18,299 nt of DNA. Origin: a bacterium UBA3734. Its GTDB lineage: Bacteria > Bacteroidota > Bacteroidia > Bacteroidales > Bacteroidaceae. Shown one piece after another: positions 7,850 to 17,043 of this stretch. The notes under the pieces were generated by a model that searched no databases, had not been told where the DNA came from, and was given only the letters and a program-made list of their open reading frames with translations. The DNA lies in contig DFHC01000090.1 in the NCBI GenBank assembly GCA_002372575.1, forward strand, positions 13,968 through 32,266, written 5' to 3'. Every line of letters begins with the position of its first letter. Positions within the stretch are counted from its first letter, which is position 1. Made by a program: the position numbers and the translations under genes.

Positions 7850-9052
7850 TTAATCTGCAACGAGTTCCTTTATTTCCTCTTGGCGAATTACCTGCTTCTT
7901 CACTTTCTTCGTGCTTTGCTTCTCCACTTCCACCTCTTCGTAGGTGGTCACTTTGAAGGTTCCCTCGCCCGTCACGATGACGCAGCGGTTCTTGTCGTTC
8001 TCCTCGAACGGCTGAACGGTGTCGCCCTTTGAGTCGCTCTTCACCCGAGAAGCGTCGATACCATGTTCGTTGATGAGCTTGTCGGTCACGCCTTGTGCAC
8101 GCTTCAGGGCGTACATCTTGTTGAGTTTCGGATTGCCCGTGCCCTTGTCGGCATAGCCCGTCACGGTGAAGTTTGCGTCGTCGCTCGTCTTCATCAGGTC
8201 GGCAATCTTCTTGATGGCCTGGTCGATGCCCTGTGCGGCGTCGGCTTCGCTCTCGCGGATGTTGAAGAACACCACCTCTTCAATGCGTTTCTGCTCCATT
8301 TTCACCACGGGCTTCTTCTCCTTGACCATAATGGTGGTGGGTTCGTCAACCCAAACGGAGTCCACCACGTCGATCAGCTTCGTGATATACGTCGGACCTG
8401 CGTATTTGTGGCCGAAGCGGATGCTCAAGCCGAGCATGGCCGTGAACATCCAGTCGTCGCTCGTGTTCGCTTTCGAGTTGAAGCGGTCGCTGAGGCTGTT
8501 GGCCGTGACTTCGAGCGAGAGTCCGAGCGGCTTCGTTACGTTGGTTTCGAGGCGCAGGCCGGCGCGGATGTTGTGGCTCAGGCGGTTTTTGTCCCATGCC
8601 AGCTGCGTGTTCAGGTCCTGATGCTGTGCGGTAATGGCCTTCAGTTGGTCATTGTTCCACGCGTTGGTGAGGCCGAATCCGCCCACGAGAATGAGGTTCA
8701 GCGCGTGGTTGTAGCGCTTCGAGAACAGGTTCGTCAGGTTCAAGAGCAGGTCGGCGTCGGTGGTGATGTAGTTGAACTTGTAGTACTGGTCGAGCTGGTC
8801 GAAACCGCCCTTCGTCTGCCATCCGTTTACGTGCAGGCGCAGTCCCACGGCAGGCGAGAAATAGCGGCCGATGGAGAATCCGGCAGTGGGCATGAGCAAC
8901 TTGTCGATTTTCGCGTCGGTAGAGGTAAATTGCACTCCGCCTTGCGCCTCGACGAAGTTGTAGGACTTGAGTTTTCCTTTTTCGTTGTCTTGTGCGTTGG
9001 CCGTGCTGAGCGTCATCAGCGTTGCGACCATGAAAATAAATAGTTTTTTCAT
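7850..9052 (-). CDS. OmpA family outer-membrane protein
   Basis: Envelope protein linking the outer membrane to peptidoglycan. I chose the ATG at 9050-9052 because it gives a clean signal peptide M-K-K-L-F ... A-N-A-Q (residues 1-20); an in-frame ATG 24 bp upstream would put eight polar residues before it. Residues about 28-215 have the alternating aromatic/polar strands of an N-terminal beta-barrel, ending in S-I-R-F-G-H. A linker leads to the OmpA domain (about 257-362) with V-T-G-Y-A-D-K-G-T-G-N and A-L-K-R-A-Q-G-V, where D302 and R318 are the expected peptidoglycan-binding pair. After the domain is an extra 38-residue highly charged tail (363-400) rich in E-V/K-K repeats, not part of a standard OmpA domain. 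A two-box Bacteroides promoter lies upstream. Length is 400 residues. Confidence 0.92.
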   Translation of the reverse strand: MKKLFIFMVATLMTLSTANAQDNEKGKLKSYNFVEAQGGVQFTSTDAKIDKLLMPTAGFSIGRYFSPAVGLRLHVNGWQTKGGFDQLDQYYKFNYITTDADLLLNLTNLFSKRYNHALNLILVGGFGLTNAWNNDQLKAITAQHQDLNTQLAWDKNRLSHNIRAGLRLETNVTKPLGLSLEVTANSLSDRFNSKANTSDDWMFTAMLGLSIRFGHKYAGPTYITKLIDVVDSVWVDEPTTIMVKEKKPVVKMEQKRIEEVVFFNIRESEADAAQGIDQAIKKIADLMKTSDDANFTVTGYADKGTGNPKLNKMYALKRAQGVTDKLINEHGIDASRVKSDSKGDTVQPFEENDKNRCVIVTGEGTFKVTTYEEVEVEKQSTKKVKKQVIRQEEIKELVAD

Positions 9053-9096
9053 TGTTTTATTACTGTTATTGGTCATAATGTCTCCGATTTTCGATG

Positions 9097-9128
9097 CAAA
9101 TTTAACTTTTCTCGGTTAAAATAACAAA
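9097..9128 (-). promoter_or_regulatory. Two-box Bacteroides-type promoter of ompA
   Basis: On the minus strand the -33 box TTTG (9125-9128) is followed after 20 bp by TAAATTTG (9097-9104), an exact TAnnTTTG -7 box. Spacing fits the Bacteroidota housekeeping sigma factor. The inferred start site near 9090 gives a 5' leader of about 40 nt before the ATG at 9052. Confidence 0.75.
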
Positions 9129-9158
9129 TTTTTCGACGGTTTTCTCGCTGAAAATCAC

Positions 9159-9166
9159 TAACTTTG
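9159..9166 (+). promoter_or_regulatory. Bacteroides-type -7 element for the acyltransferase-parE-S41 operon
   Basis: TAACTTTG matches TAnnTTTG exactly and sits 19 bp before the ATG at 9186. It is divergent to the ompA promoter, with the two -7 boxes about 55 bp apart. No perfect TTTG -33 box is visible at the usual distance. Confidence 0.6.
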
Positions 9167-9185
9167 CCGAAAAATACGAAAAAAT

Positions 9186-10334
9186 ATGCCGAAAATTGAG
9201 ATAAAAAAGGTCGAAACACGCCGCGACCTGAAGAAATTTATCGAATTTCACTACGACCTCTACGAGGGCAACGAATACGACGTTCCCACGCTCTTCAGCG
9301 ACGACATGAGCACGCTCGACAGGGAGAAAAACGCCGCATTTGAGTTTTGCGAGGCAGAGTATTACCTCGCCTACAAAGACGGACGGCTGGCCGGACGCGT
9401 GGCCGCCATCGTGAACCACCGCGCCAACGAAACGTGGCAGCGCAAGAGTGTCAGGTTTGGATGGATCGACTTCATCGACGACCTTGACGTGAGCCGCGCA
9501 TTGCTCGACGCCGTGGCCGACTTTGGCCGTCGGAAGGGCATGAAAGAGGTCATCGGACCGCTCGGATTCACCGATTTCGACCCCGAGGGAATGCTCACCT
9601 TCGGCTTCGACGAACTGGGCACCATGGCCACCATCTACAACTATCCCTACTACCCCGAGCACATGAAGAAGCTGGGCGGCTGGGAGAAGGACAACGACTA
9701 CGTGGAGTTCAAGATTTTCGTGCCCGAGCAGGTGCCCGAAAAGATGGTGAAAATCTCGGAAATGATCATGAAGCGCTACAACCTGCACGTGCGCACGCTC
9801 ACGAAGAAGGAAATCTTCGAGGACGGCATGGGGAAGAAAATCTTCGGCCTCATCAACGAGACGTTCAAGGAAATCTACGGCTTTTCGCAGTTGTCCGACC
9901 GGCAAATTGAGCAATACGTGAAGATGTATCTGCCCTTCGCCGACCTGAACCTCATTCCCGTCGTTGAAGACTGGACCACCGACGAACACAAGCTCGTGGG
10001 CGTGGGCATCACGATTCCGTCGCTGTCGCGTGCCCTTCAGAAGTGCCGTCGCGGCCGACTGCTGCCCTTCGGCTGGTGGCACATCATCCGCTCGCTGAAG
10101 TTCCACAAGACCAACATCGTCGACCTGGAGATGATCGGCGTGCTGCCCGAATATCGCTCGAAGGGCGTCAATGCGCTGATGTTCTACCACCTCATTCCGT
10201 GGTACATCAAGTATGGCATCGAATGGGGCGAGAGTCAGGTGGAAATGGAGTCGAACGAGCATGTGCAGGGACAGTGGAGCTATTTCCACACCGAGAATCA
10301 CAAGCGGCGCAGGTGTTATAAGAAGGAAATATAA
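9186..10334 (+). CDS. YghO/BcerS-like GNAT-fold acyltransferase
   Basis: A 382-residue cytoplasmic protein of the YghO/bacterial ceramide synthase-like group in the GNAT superfamily. Family-typical features are the N-terminal F-I-E-F-H-Y-D-L-Y (18-26), [10 protein letters not shown] (70-79), [10 protein letters not shown] (121-130) and N-Y-P-Y-Y-P (152-157). A C-terminal GNAT motif-A-like [11 protein letters not shown] (317-327) would bind acyl-CoA. Known bCerS of Caulobacter N-acylates a sphingoid base, and Bacteroidales commonly make sphingolipids, so a lipid N-acyltransferase role is possible; YghO itself has no established role, and automated pipelines may call such proteins generic N-acetyltransferases. 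No signal peptide is seen. It is first in an operon: the parE ATG comes 4 bp after its stop. Family membership is fairly sure from recalled family patterns; the substrate is inference. Confidence 0.82.
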   Translation: MPKIEIKKVETRRDLKKFIEFHYDLYEGNEYDVPTLFSDDMSTLDREKNAAFEFCEAEYYLAYKDGRLAGRVAAIVNHRANETWQRKSVRFGWIDFIDDLDVSRALLDAVADFGRRKGMKEVIGPLGFTDFDPEGMLTFGFDELGTMATIYNYPYYPEHMKKLGGWEKDNDYVEFKIFVPEQVPEKMVKISEMIMKRYNLHVRTLTKKEIFEDGMGKKIFGLINETFKEIYGFSQLSDRQIEQYVKMYLPFADLNLIPVVEDWTTDEHKLVGVGITIPSLSRALQKCRRGRLLPFGWWHIIRSLKFHKTNIVDLEMIGVLPEYRSKGVNALMFYHLIPWYIKYGIEWGESQVEMESNEHVQGQWSYFHTENHKRRRCYKKEI

Positions 10335-10338
10335 AATC

Positions 10339-12321
10339 ATGGAAGAACAATATATCGAAAAGAATAATTCCCTTCCTCAGAACGAGGGAGGGACGAACTA
10401 TGAAGAGGATTCTATTCGGCACCTCTCCGACGTAGAACACATTCGCACGCGCCCGGGCATGTACATCGGACGCTTGGGCGACGGCTCCCACGCCGAGGAC
10501 GGCATCTACGTGTTGCTGAAGGAGACCATCGACAACTCCATCGACGAGTTCCGCATGAACGCCGGAAAGCGCATCGAAATCGACATCGACGAGCAGTTGC
10601 GCGTCTCGGTGCGCGACTACGGACGCGGCATCCCGCAGGGAAAGCTCGTGGAGGCCGTCAGCCAGCTCAATACGGGCGGAAAATACGACTCGAAGGCGTT
10701 CAAGAAATCGGTGGGAATGAACGGCGTGGGCATCAAGGCGGTGAACTTCCTGAGCTCGCGCTTCGAGGTGAAGTCGTTTCGCGACGGAAAAGTGCGCCAT
10801 CTGGTTTTCGAGCAAGGGCGGCTGATTTCCGATGAAACCGCGAAAAACAGCGATGAAACCGGCACTTTTATCTTCTTCGAGCCCGACGAAACGCTGTTCA
10901 AGAACTATCAGTTCCACGACGACTTCGTGGAGACGATGCTTCGCAACTACACCTATCTGAATTCCGGCCTGACCATCATGTACAACGGCCGCCGCATCAT
11001 CTCGCGCAACGGCTTGGAAGACCTGCTGAAAGACCGAATGACCAACGACGCGCTCTATCCCATCATCCACCTGCAGGGCGACGACATCGAAATCGCCATC
11101 ACCCATGCCAACCAGTACGGCGAGGAATACTATTCCTTCGTGAACGGCCAGCACACCATCCAGGGCGGCACGCACCAGAGTGCCTTCAAGGAGCATATCG
11201 CCCGCACCATCAAGGAGTTTTTCGGGAAATACGAGTATGGCGACATCCGCAACGGCATCGTGGCGGCCATTGCCATCAACGTGGAGGAACCGATGTTCGA
11301 GAGCCAGACGAAAATCAAGCTCGGCTCTACGCAGATGGCTCCCGACGGCGAGTCGATCAACAAATACGTGGGCGACTTCGTGAAGCAGCAGGTCGATAAC
11401 TACCTCCACATCCACAGCGACGTGGCCGAGGCCATCGAAAACAAGGTGAAAGAGAGCGAGCGCGAGCGCAAGGCCATGGCCGGCGTGACGAAACTGGCGC
11501 GCGAGCGGGCGAAAAAGGCCAATCTGCACAACCGCAAGCTGCGCGACTGCCGCATCCACTACAGCGACGTGAAGAACGAGCGCAAGGAGGAGAGCTGCAT
11601 CTTCATCACCGAGGGCGACTCGGCCAGCGGCAGCATCACCATGAGCCGCGACGTGAACACGCAGGCCGTGTTCTCGCTGCGCGGCAAGCCGCTCAACACC
11701 TTCGGACTGACCAAGAAGGTGGTTTACGAGAACGAGGAGTTCAACCTGTTGCAGGCCGCCCTCGACATTGAAGACGGGCTCGACACGCTGCGCTACAACA
11801 AGGTCATTGTGGCCACCGACGCCGATGTCGATGGCATGCACATCCGTCTGCTCATCATCACGTTCTTCCTTCAGTTCTTCCCCGACCTCATCAAGAAAGG
11901 CCACGTCTATGTGTTGCAGACGCCTCTCTTCCGCGTGCGCAACCGCCGCACGAAAATCAAGAACAAGAAGGTTATAGCTGAGGCCGACGCCAAACTCTCG
12001 AACGGCGAGAAGCGCAGCGACTTCATCACCCATTATTGCTATAGTGATGAGGAGCGCAAGAAAGCCATCAAAGAGCTCGGACCCGACCCCGAAATCACCC
12101 GATTCAAAGGTCTCGGCGAGATCGATGCCAAGGAGTTCGTTCACTTCATTGGCCCCGACATCCGCCTTGAGCAGGTCACGCTCCATAAAACCGACCAGGT
12201 GCAGAAACTGCTGGACTACTATATGGGCAAAAACACGCCCGAGCGCCAGAATTTCATCATCGACAATCTGGTCATAGAAGAGGATTTACCTGAAGAAAAC
12301 ACCGATTCCATCGACGTATGA
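10339..12321 (+). CDS. parE: DNA topoisomerase IV subunit B (ParE)
   Basis: ATPase subunit of type IIA topoisomerase IV, which with ParC decatenates daughter chromosomes. The start is the ATG at 10339, 4 bp after the preceding stop; the frame is open further upstream, but only through the body of the acyltransferase gene. The GHKL ATPase motifs are E-T-I-D-N-S-I-D-E (62-70), D-Y-G-R-G-I-P (93-99) and G-M-N-G-V-G-I-K (126-133); the Q-T-K loop is at 323-325. TOPRIM metal-binding motifs are T-E-G-D-S-A-S (424-430) and D-A-D-V-D-G-M-H (494-501), and R-F-K-G-L-G-E is at 588-594. Q-L-N-T-G-G-K (109-115) and T-E-G-D-S-A-S-G-S instead of the GyrB-like A-G-G-S favour ParE over GyrB. The length, 660 residues, is normal. 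Its stop overlaps the next gene's start. parC is not in the window. Confidence 0.95.
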   Translation: MEEQYIEKNNSLPQNEGGTNYEEDSIRHLSDVEHIRTRPGMYIGRLGDGSHAEDGIYVLLKETIDNSIDEFRMNAGKRIEIDIDEQLRVSVRDYGRGIPQGKLVEAVSQLNTGGKYDSKAFKKSVGMNGVGIKAVNFLSSRFEVKSFRDGKVRHLVFEQGRLISDETAKNSDETGTFIFFEPDETLFKNYQFHDDFVETMLRNYTYLNSGLTIMYNGRRIISRNGLEDLLKDRMTNDALYPIIHLQGDDIEIAITHANQYGEEYYSFVNGQHTIQGGTHQSAFKEHIARTIKEFFGKYEYGDIRNGIVAAIAINVEEPMFESQTKIKLGSTQMAPDGESINKYVGDFVKQQVDNYLHIHSDVAEAIENKVKESERERKAMAGVTKLARERAKKANLHNRKLRDCRIHYSDVKNERKEESCIFITEGDSASGSITMSRDVNTQAVFSLRGKPLNTFGLTKKVVYENEEFNLLQAALDIEDGLDTLRYNKVIVATDADVDGMHIRLLIITFFLQFFPDLIKKGHVYVLQTPLFRVRNRRTKIKNKKVIAEADAKLSNGEKRSDFITHYCYSDEERKKAIKELGPDPEITRFKGLGEIDAKEFVHFIGPDIRLEQVTLHKTDQVQKLLDYYMGKNTPERQNFIIDNLVIEEDLPEENTDSIDV

Positions 12322-13907
12322 AGAAAATTTTTATCATCATGACCGGCTTCTTGGCCGCAGTGTCAAGTGTCCAGGCACAAATGCATATAAACATGGGGGC
12401 TGACGCTCCCATCCGCAAGCTGCAAATTGCGGAAATGGCCATCACGAACCTGTATGTGGACAGCGTGAGCGAGGGGAAACTCGTGGAGGACGCCATTCGC
12501 GGAATGCTCGAGAAACTCGACCCCCATTCGTCGTACTCCACAGCCAAAGAGACAAAGGCGATGAACGAACCGCTGCAAGGCTCGTTCGAGGGAATCGGCG
12601 TGCAGTTCAACATCGTGGAAGACACGCTGCTCGTCATCCAACCCACGCTCAACGGCCCGTCGGAAAAAGTGGGCATTTTGGCTGGCGACCGCATCGTTGC
12701 AGTGAACGATTCGGCCATCGCAGGCGTGAAAATGACGAGAGACGAGATGGTAAAGCGACTGCGCGGCAAGAAAGGCACGAAAGTGAAGCTCGGCGTGATG
12801 CGACGCGGCATCGCCGACGTGCTCTCTTTCACCGTGAAGCGCGACAAGATTCCCCTCCACACGCTCGACGCCTACTACATGATTCGTCCGGGCGTGGGCT
12901 ACATCCGCATCGGTTCGTTCGGTGCCACGACCTACGACGAGTTCATCTCGGCACTCGACACCCTGCAACGACGCTCGGAAAACAACCTGCAGAGCCTCAT
13001 TCTCGACCTTCAGGACAACGGCGGCGGCTACCTGCAGGCGGCAGCGCAAATCGCCAATGAATTCCTGAGAAACGGCGACCTCATCGTCTATACCGACGGG
13101 CGGGCCGTACCTCGGCAAGAATTCCGCGCACAGGGCACGGGTCGCCTGCGCGAGGGCATCCGCGTGGTGGTCTTGGTCAACGAATATTCCGCCTCGGCCA
13201 GCGAGATTGTCACGGGTGCCCTGCAAGACCAAGACCGCGCTCAGGTCGTCGGACGGAGAACCTTCGGCAAGGGACTCGTACAGCGTCCGGTGGAATTTCC
13301 CGACGGCTCGATGATGCGGCTCACCGTGGCGCACTACTACACGCCTTCGGGTCGTTGCATCCAGAAACCCTACGTGAAAGGGGCGAAGCGCGACTATGAA
13401 GAAGACATCGAAAAACGCTTCCGCCACGGCGAACTCTACTCCAAGGACAGCATCCGTTTCGACGACTCGCTGCGCTACGAAACGCTGCGCCTGAAACGCA
13501 CCGTCTATGGCGGCGGAGGCATCATGCCCGATTTCTTCGTGCCGCTCGACACCACGCAATACACCCGATTCCACCGGCAGATGGCCGCCAAGAGCGTCAT
13601 CATCAACGTCAGTTTGAAGTACATCGACAAAAATCGCAAGCAGCTGCGCAAGCAATTCACCTCGTTCGACGATTTCAAACGCCGCTTCGAGGTGCCGCAG
13701 TCGATGCTCGACGAAGTAGTGGCCGAGGCCGCGAAGGAACAAGTGAAGCCGAAAGACGACGAGGAACTGCGGCAGACGCTTCCGATGCTTCGCACGCAGC
13801 TGAAGGCTCTCGTGGCCCGCGACATTTGGGACATGAACGAATATTTCGCCATCATCAACGAGCAGAGCCACATCGTGCAGCGAGGCTTGGAAATTCTTGG
13901 CAATTAG
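12318..13907 (+). CDS. S41 family carboxy-terminal processing peptidase (CtpA/Prc-like)
   Basis: Periplasmic serine protease of the tail-specific (CtpA/Prc) family. Residues 1-20 form a signal peptide ending V-Q-A-Q. The N-terminal region contains L-D-P-H-S-S-Y (67-73), typical of Ctps, followed by a PDZ domain (about 88-175; G-I-G-V-Q-F, L-A-G-D-R-I). The S41 core includes D-L-Q-D-N-G-G-G (230-237), Y-S-A-S-A-S-E-I (290-297) and T-F-G-K-G-L-V-Q (315-322). By alignment with E. coli Prc (Ser430, Lys455, Gln459) the catalytic dyad is S293 and K318, exactly 25 residues apart as in Prc, with Q322. A long C-terminal helical extension (about 415-529) is also present. ATGA overlap with the parE stop suggests translational coupling. 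A strong terminator follows. Substrates are unknown. Confidence 0.95.
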   Translation: MKKIFIIMTGFLAAVSSVQAQMHINMGADAPIRKLQIAEMAITNLYVDSVSEGKLVEDAIRGMLEKLDPHSSYSTAKETKAMNEPLQGSFEGIGVQFNIVEDTLLVIQPTLNGPSEKVGILAGDRIVAVNDSAIAGVKMTRDEMVKRLRGKKGTKVKLGVMRRGIADVLSFTVKRDKIPLHTLDAYYMIRPGVGYIRIGSFGATTYDEFISALDTLQRRSENNLQSLILDLQDNGGGYLQAAAQIANEFLRNGDLIVYTDGRAVPRQEFRAQGTGRLREGIRVVVLVNEYSASASEIVTGALQDQDRAQVVGRRTFGKGLVQRPVEFPDGSMMRLTVAHYYTPSGRCIQKPYVKGAKRDYEEDIEKRFRHGELYSKDSIRFDDSLRYETLRLKRTVYGGGGIMPDFFVPLDTTQYTRFHRQMAAKSVIINVSLKYIDKNRKQLRKQFTSFDDFKRRFEVPQSMLDEVVAEAAKEQVKPKDDEELRQTLPMLRTQLKALVARDIWDMNEYFAIINEQSHIVQRGLEILGN

Positions 13908-13922
13908 TTGAACATCAATAAG

Positions 13923-13961
13923 AAAAGAGGATGCGACTCGCGTGAGCTGCATCCTCTTTTT
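13923..13961 (+). terminator. Strong, probably bidirectional terminator between S41 and M16 genes
   Basis: AAAAGAGGATGC (13923-13934) pairs perfectly over 12 bp with GCATCCTCTTTT (13949-13960), with an inner CTC/GAG pairing. T's follow on the plus strand, and on the minus strand the stem is followed by TTCTTATT. It lies between the S41 stop (13907) and the M16 stop (13984), so it probably serves both convergent genes. Confidence 0.88.
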
Positions 13962-13983
13962 CGTTGTTATCGTGTTCGGGGAA

Positions 13984-16803
13984 CTATTCCTCGGGCGTCA
14001 TCAGCACGGTGATGCAGTTGCCGCTCGAAATCACTTCCTTCACGAAGGCCGAGATCTTCTCGGGAGTCTGAGCCTGAACCAGCTTCTTGTAGTCGGTGTG
14101 CTCGTCGATGCCGTACTTGCGCCACATGTAGAGCACGCTCCGCCAGTGGTTGTTCTGCTTGGCAGCGTCGTCGGCACGCTTCAGCATCACTTCCTTCACC
14201 TTGTCGAGTTGCTCGGCGTCGCATTTCACGGCGAGGTCATCGACGGCCTTTTGCAGCAGGTACATCGCGGTGTCGCGCTTCTCGGGCTGCATCGGGCAGT
14301 AGGCGAAGAACTGAATGTTGTGGTAGTCTTCCGAAATGACTGCCGTACCCTGTGCTGCTACGCTGTAGGCAGCCGAGGCTTCCTCGCGGATTTCCTTCGT
14401 ATAAATCATGCGCAGGATTTGTCCGGCGATGCTGGCCTGAATGTCGCGCTCGAGCGTATAGGGCATATTCTCGTTGTACCAAATCTTCACGCCGTTGCAC
14501 TTCGGAGTTTCCTGCTTGCGGGCGAAGGTGTTATTGACGATGCCTTTCTGCAAGAACGACGTGCGCTCGGCTTTCACGGCCTTGCCCTTCGCGGGCAGCG
14601 AGGCGATGTACTGGCAGATGAGCGGACGGATCGTGGCCTCGTCGAAGTTGCCGATGAGGACGAATCCCCAGTCCTTGGCCGAAGCGGTGCGCTCCTTGGC
14701 GATTTCGAGGATGCGGTCGTAGCTGACGTCCTTCAGGGCGTCGAGCGTGAGCGGAGCCAGACGCGGATTGTGGCCGTAGAGCGTGGCCGTGAGCGAGTCG
14801 TTGAAGGCGATGTCGGGCGAGAGTGCGCGGTTTTTCAGGCTCACTTCGAGCTGCGACATCAGGTTCTGGTAGGATTTTTCGTCCTTGTTGATGTTCGTGA
14901 AGTAGAGATAGACCATTTGCAGCATCGTCTCCACGTCTTTCGGCGTGGAAGAGCCACTGACGACCATGTTGCGGCCGCTCATGCTGAGGTCGGCGTTGGC
15001 GATTTTTCCAGCGAGGGCCTTTTCGAGCTCGGTCGAAGAGAAGTTGCCCAGTCCGCTGATGCCGATGACTTGGTCGAAGAGTTGCAGGTTGCGATAGTCT
15101 TTCGGACCGTAGAGCGACTCGCCGCCAGGACCTTCACCCGTCAGAATCACTTGGTCTTTCTTGAAGTCGGTCTGCTTCAGCAGCACCACGACGCCGTTCG
15201 AGAGCTCCAGCTCGGTGTAGCCGAACTTGTCGTTCTTCGTTTCTTTCTTGATGGTTCCGGCCTTCGGCAGCTTCGTGATGAGCGGTTCGTCCTTCACGTT
15301 ATCGACGTAGGCCTCGATGGGCATGGCGCGAGCCTCGGCAACGGCTTTGAGCAGGCCTTCCTGCGTGGGATAGACGTTGCCTTCCTTCTCGTTGCAGAAC
15401 GACAGGACAACCATGTTAGAGTCTTTCTCGACGATGCTGAACAGCTCTTTCGCGCCTTCGTTGATGGCCTCGAAGGGAATCATCGGCACGAGCTGCTTCA
15501 TGGTTTCATACGTGAAGTCGATGCTCGGCATGGGTTCGTTCGAGAGGAAATGACCCAGACACTGGGCGTAGAACTGCGAGTTCGTGCGCTTGTCGCGGTT
15601 TTCGTAGTTCTTGTCGAGAACGCTCAGGTAGTCGGCCTTGTAGCGGTTGTATTCGGTCGGTGTGAAGCCATGTTCGGCCACGCGACGCGCCTCGGCGAGC
15701 ACGGCTTTCAGGGCATCGCCCATCTGGCTCATTTCCTTCGGCGTGGCGTCGAGCGAGAGCGCTCCCTTGGTCTTGGCGAAAATGTAGTTGCCATCGCCAG
15801 CCGACGCACTCACGAAGGGGCAGCCTTCCTGCTGTGCCACTTCCGACAGACGACGGTTGAGCATCGAGGCGGCAGCGCGGCGCAGGTAGTTGTAAATCAG
15901 GTACGACATGTCGCCCTTCATCGAGTCGGGATAGGCTTCGTGCTTGAACATGATATCGACGGAAGAAGTGCGCTGCTCCTTGTCCTTGTCGATCGAAACG
16001 ATGGGCTCAGCCGTGTCGGGCACGGGCTCGTCGATAATCGGGGCGGCGTTCTCGGGGTTCGTAATCGGGCCGAAGAGCTTCTTGATCATCGCCTCGGTGT
16101 GGTCAACATCCACGTCGCCCACCACGATGATGCCCTGATTCGTGGGGTGATACCACTTTTCGTAGTAGTCGCGCAGCTCCTGCGGCTTGAAATTGTCGAT
16201 GACCGACATCAGGCCGATGGGCATGCGCAGACCGTATTTCGAACCCGGATACAGCGTGGGCAGCTGGCGCTCGAACATTCGCTGTGCAGGCGAGAGGCGC
16301 ATGCGCCACTCCTCGTGAATCACGCCGCGCTCCTTGTCGATTTCGGCGGGGTCGAGCGTGAGTCCTGTGGACCAGTCGCGCAGAACCAGCAGGCAGGAGT
16401 CGAGAACGGACTGTCGCGTTGTGGGCACGTTGTCGATGTTATAGACCGTCTGGTCGATCGACGTGTAGGCATTCAAGTCGCCACCAAACTGCACACCGAC
16501 CGTCTCGAGCCAGCTCACCAGTTCGCCAGACTTGAAATTGTCGGAGCCGTTGAAGGCCATGTGCTCGAGGAAGTGAGCCAGACCGCGCTGGCTTTCCTCT
16601 TCCTGAATCGAGCCGACTTTCTGCGCAATGTAGAAATTGGCGCGATGCTCCGGCCAGTTGTTGTAACGGATGTAGTAGGTCAATCCGTTGTCGAGTTTTC
16701 CGATGCGCACGGCCGTGTCCACGGGGATGGGCGGCATCATCTGCGCACTCACGGCGCTCACTGCCATCAGCAGCAAGGTCGAAAGAATCGTTCTTAGTTT
16801 CAT
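13984..16803 (-). CDS. M16 family insulinase-type zinc peptidase (tandem M16 domains)
   Basis: Exported zinc endopeptidase of the insulinase/pitrilysin family. A signal peptide (residues 1-20, ending V-S-A-Q) is followed by an active M16 half with the inverted zinc motif H-F-L-E-H (77-81; ligands H77 and H81, catalytic E80). The E-R-G-V-I-H-E-E segment (158-165) supplies the third ligand, most likely E165. A family-typical N-A-Y-T segment is at 111-114. The first M16_C region (about 208-395) follows. The second half (about 500-939) repeats the fold without a zinc motif, as in other M16B-type proteins, and contains R-E-E-A-S-A-A-Y-S-V of the substrate-gripping C-terminal domain. At 939 residues it is complete. 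It has its own two-box promoter and shares a terminator with the convergent S41 gene. The likely role is degradation of oligopeptides in the periplasm. Confidence 0.95.
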   Translation of the reverse strand: MKLRTILSTLLLMAVSAVSAQMMPPIPVDTAVRIGKLDNGLTYYIRYNNWPEHRANFYIAQKVGSIQEEESQRGLAHFLEHMAFNGSDNFKSGELVSWLETVGVQFGGDLNAYTSIDQTVYNIDNVPTTRQSVLDSCLLVLRDWSTGLTLDPAEIDKERGVIHEEWRMRLSPAQRMFERQLPTLYPGSKYGLRMPIGLMSVIDNFKPQELRDYYEKWYHPTNQGIIVVGDVDVDHTEAMIKKLFGPITNPENAAPIIDEPVPDTAEPIVSIDKDKEQRTSSVDIMFKHEAYPDSMKGDMSYLIYNYLRRAAASMLNRRLSEVAQQEGCPFVSASAGDGNYIFAKTKGALSLDATPKEMSQMGDALKAVLAEARRVAEHGFTPTEYNRYKADYLSVLDKNYENRDKRTNSQFYAQCLGHFLSNEPMPSIDFTYETMKQLVPMIPFEAINEGAKELFSIVEKDSNMVVLSFCNEKEGNVYPTQEGLLKAVAEARAMPIEAYVDNVKDEPLITKLPKAGTIKKETKNDKFGYTELELSNGVVVLLKQTDFKKDQVILTGEGPGGESLYGPKDYRNLQLFDQVIGISGLGNFSSTELEKALAGKIANADLSMSGRNMVVSGSSTPKDVETMLQMVYLYFTNINKDEKSYQNLMSQLEVSLKNRALSPDIAFNDSLTATLYGHNPRLAPLTLDALKDVSYDRILEIAKERTASAKDWGFVLIGNFDEATIRPLICQYIASLPAKGKAVKAERTSFLQKGIVNNTFARKQETPKCNGVKIWYNENMPYTLERDIQASIAGQILRMIYTKEIREEASAAYSVAAQGTAVISEDYHNIQFFAYCPMQPEKRDTAMYLLQKAVDDLAVKCDAEQLDKVKEVMLKRADDAAKQNNHWRSVLYMWRKYGIDEHTDYKKLVQAQTPEKISAFVKEVISSGNCITVLMTPEE

Positions 16804-16836
16804 TGTTGTTTATGTTTTGATTAGTAAAATATCGCG

Positions 16837-16867
16837 CAAATGTACGATTTTATTTTCAATCGACAAA
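16837..16867 (-). promoter_or_regulatory. Two-box Bacteroides-type promoter of the M16 gene
   Basis: On the minus strand TTTG (16864-16867) is followed after 19 bp by TACATTTG (16837-16844), an exact TAnnTTTG -7 box, 33 bp upstream of the M16 ATG. This means the M16 gene does not depend on read-through from the small RNA unit further upstream. Confidence 0.75.
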
Positions 16868-16953
16868 AAAAACGAGGAAAAATTATTATAAACGAATCGG
16901 AAACCGCTGTACAGCATCGGGTCGAAAGAGCCAGAGATATCATGGTGGGAAAT

Positions 16954-16983
16954 AAAAAAATAGCGAAGTGAGTAACTCCGCTA
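16954..16983 (-). terminator. Terminator of the small RNA candidate
   Basis: On the minus strand TAGCGGAGT pairs with ACTTCGCTA over 9 bp, with one G-U pair and a 5-nt loop (hairpin 16961-16983). Seven T's follow immediately (16960-16954). This is a textbook intrinsic terminator, yet no recognisable gene precedes it on that strand. Confidence 0.8.
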
Positions 16984-17039
16984 ATTCTATCAAGAAGGCT
17001 TAGCTTGAAGTTATCGCGCCATACCAGCGACATCTTGAC
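16954..17039 (-). ncRNA. Candidate small RNA with its own promoter and terminator
   Basis: A compact minus-strand unit inside the 396-bp gap between the M16 and hsp20 genes. A two-box promoter (17044-17074) should start transcription near 17037-17039, and an intrinsic terminator (16954-16983) ends it, giving roughly 80 nt. Possible structure: GUCGC (17031-17027) with GCGAU (17017-17013) as a small hairpin. GUCAAGA at the 5' end (17039-17033) can pair with UCUUGAU (16995-16989), and a second segment UUCAAG (17009-17004) competes for the same partner. An ATG at 17033 opens a frame that runs through the terminator without a stop, which argues against a peptide. I do not recognise it as a known RNA family. 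It could instead be an attenuator leader of the M16 gene, but that gene has its own promoter. The DNA between terminator and M16 promoter holds only a 10-bp palindrome (16906-16915); 17075-17142 shows nothing. Confidence 0.55.
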
Positions 17040-17043
17040 GCTG

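Noticed and set aside
9053..9076. Earlier ATG for the OmpA gene
   Set aside because: It would place eight polar residues (M-T-N-N-S-N-K-T) before the signal peptide; the ATG at 9050-9052 gives a clean M-K-K-L-F start.
10213..10338. Earlier in-frame start for parE
   Set aside because: This would overlap the acyltransferase gene by more than 100 bp and adds non-family sequence. The ATG at 10339, 4 bp after the upstream stop, fits ParE length.
10207..12186. Long minus-strand open frame opposite parE
   Set aside because: Its translation has the same antisense composition, with no motif. ParE on the plus strand is unambiguous.
12363..13952. Long minus-strand open frame opposite the S41 protease
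   Set aside because: It is an antisense shadow crossing the terminator; the S41 catalytic motifs are on the plus strand.
13942..16797. A very long open frame on the plus strand opposite the M16 peptidase
   Set aside because: It mirrors the M16 gene almost end to end and its translation is rich in V, L, H, E and R as expected from antisense of GC-biased codons. It has no family motif, and the minus-strand gene has clear catalytic motifs, a promoter and a signal peptide.
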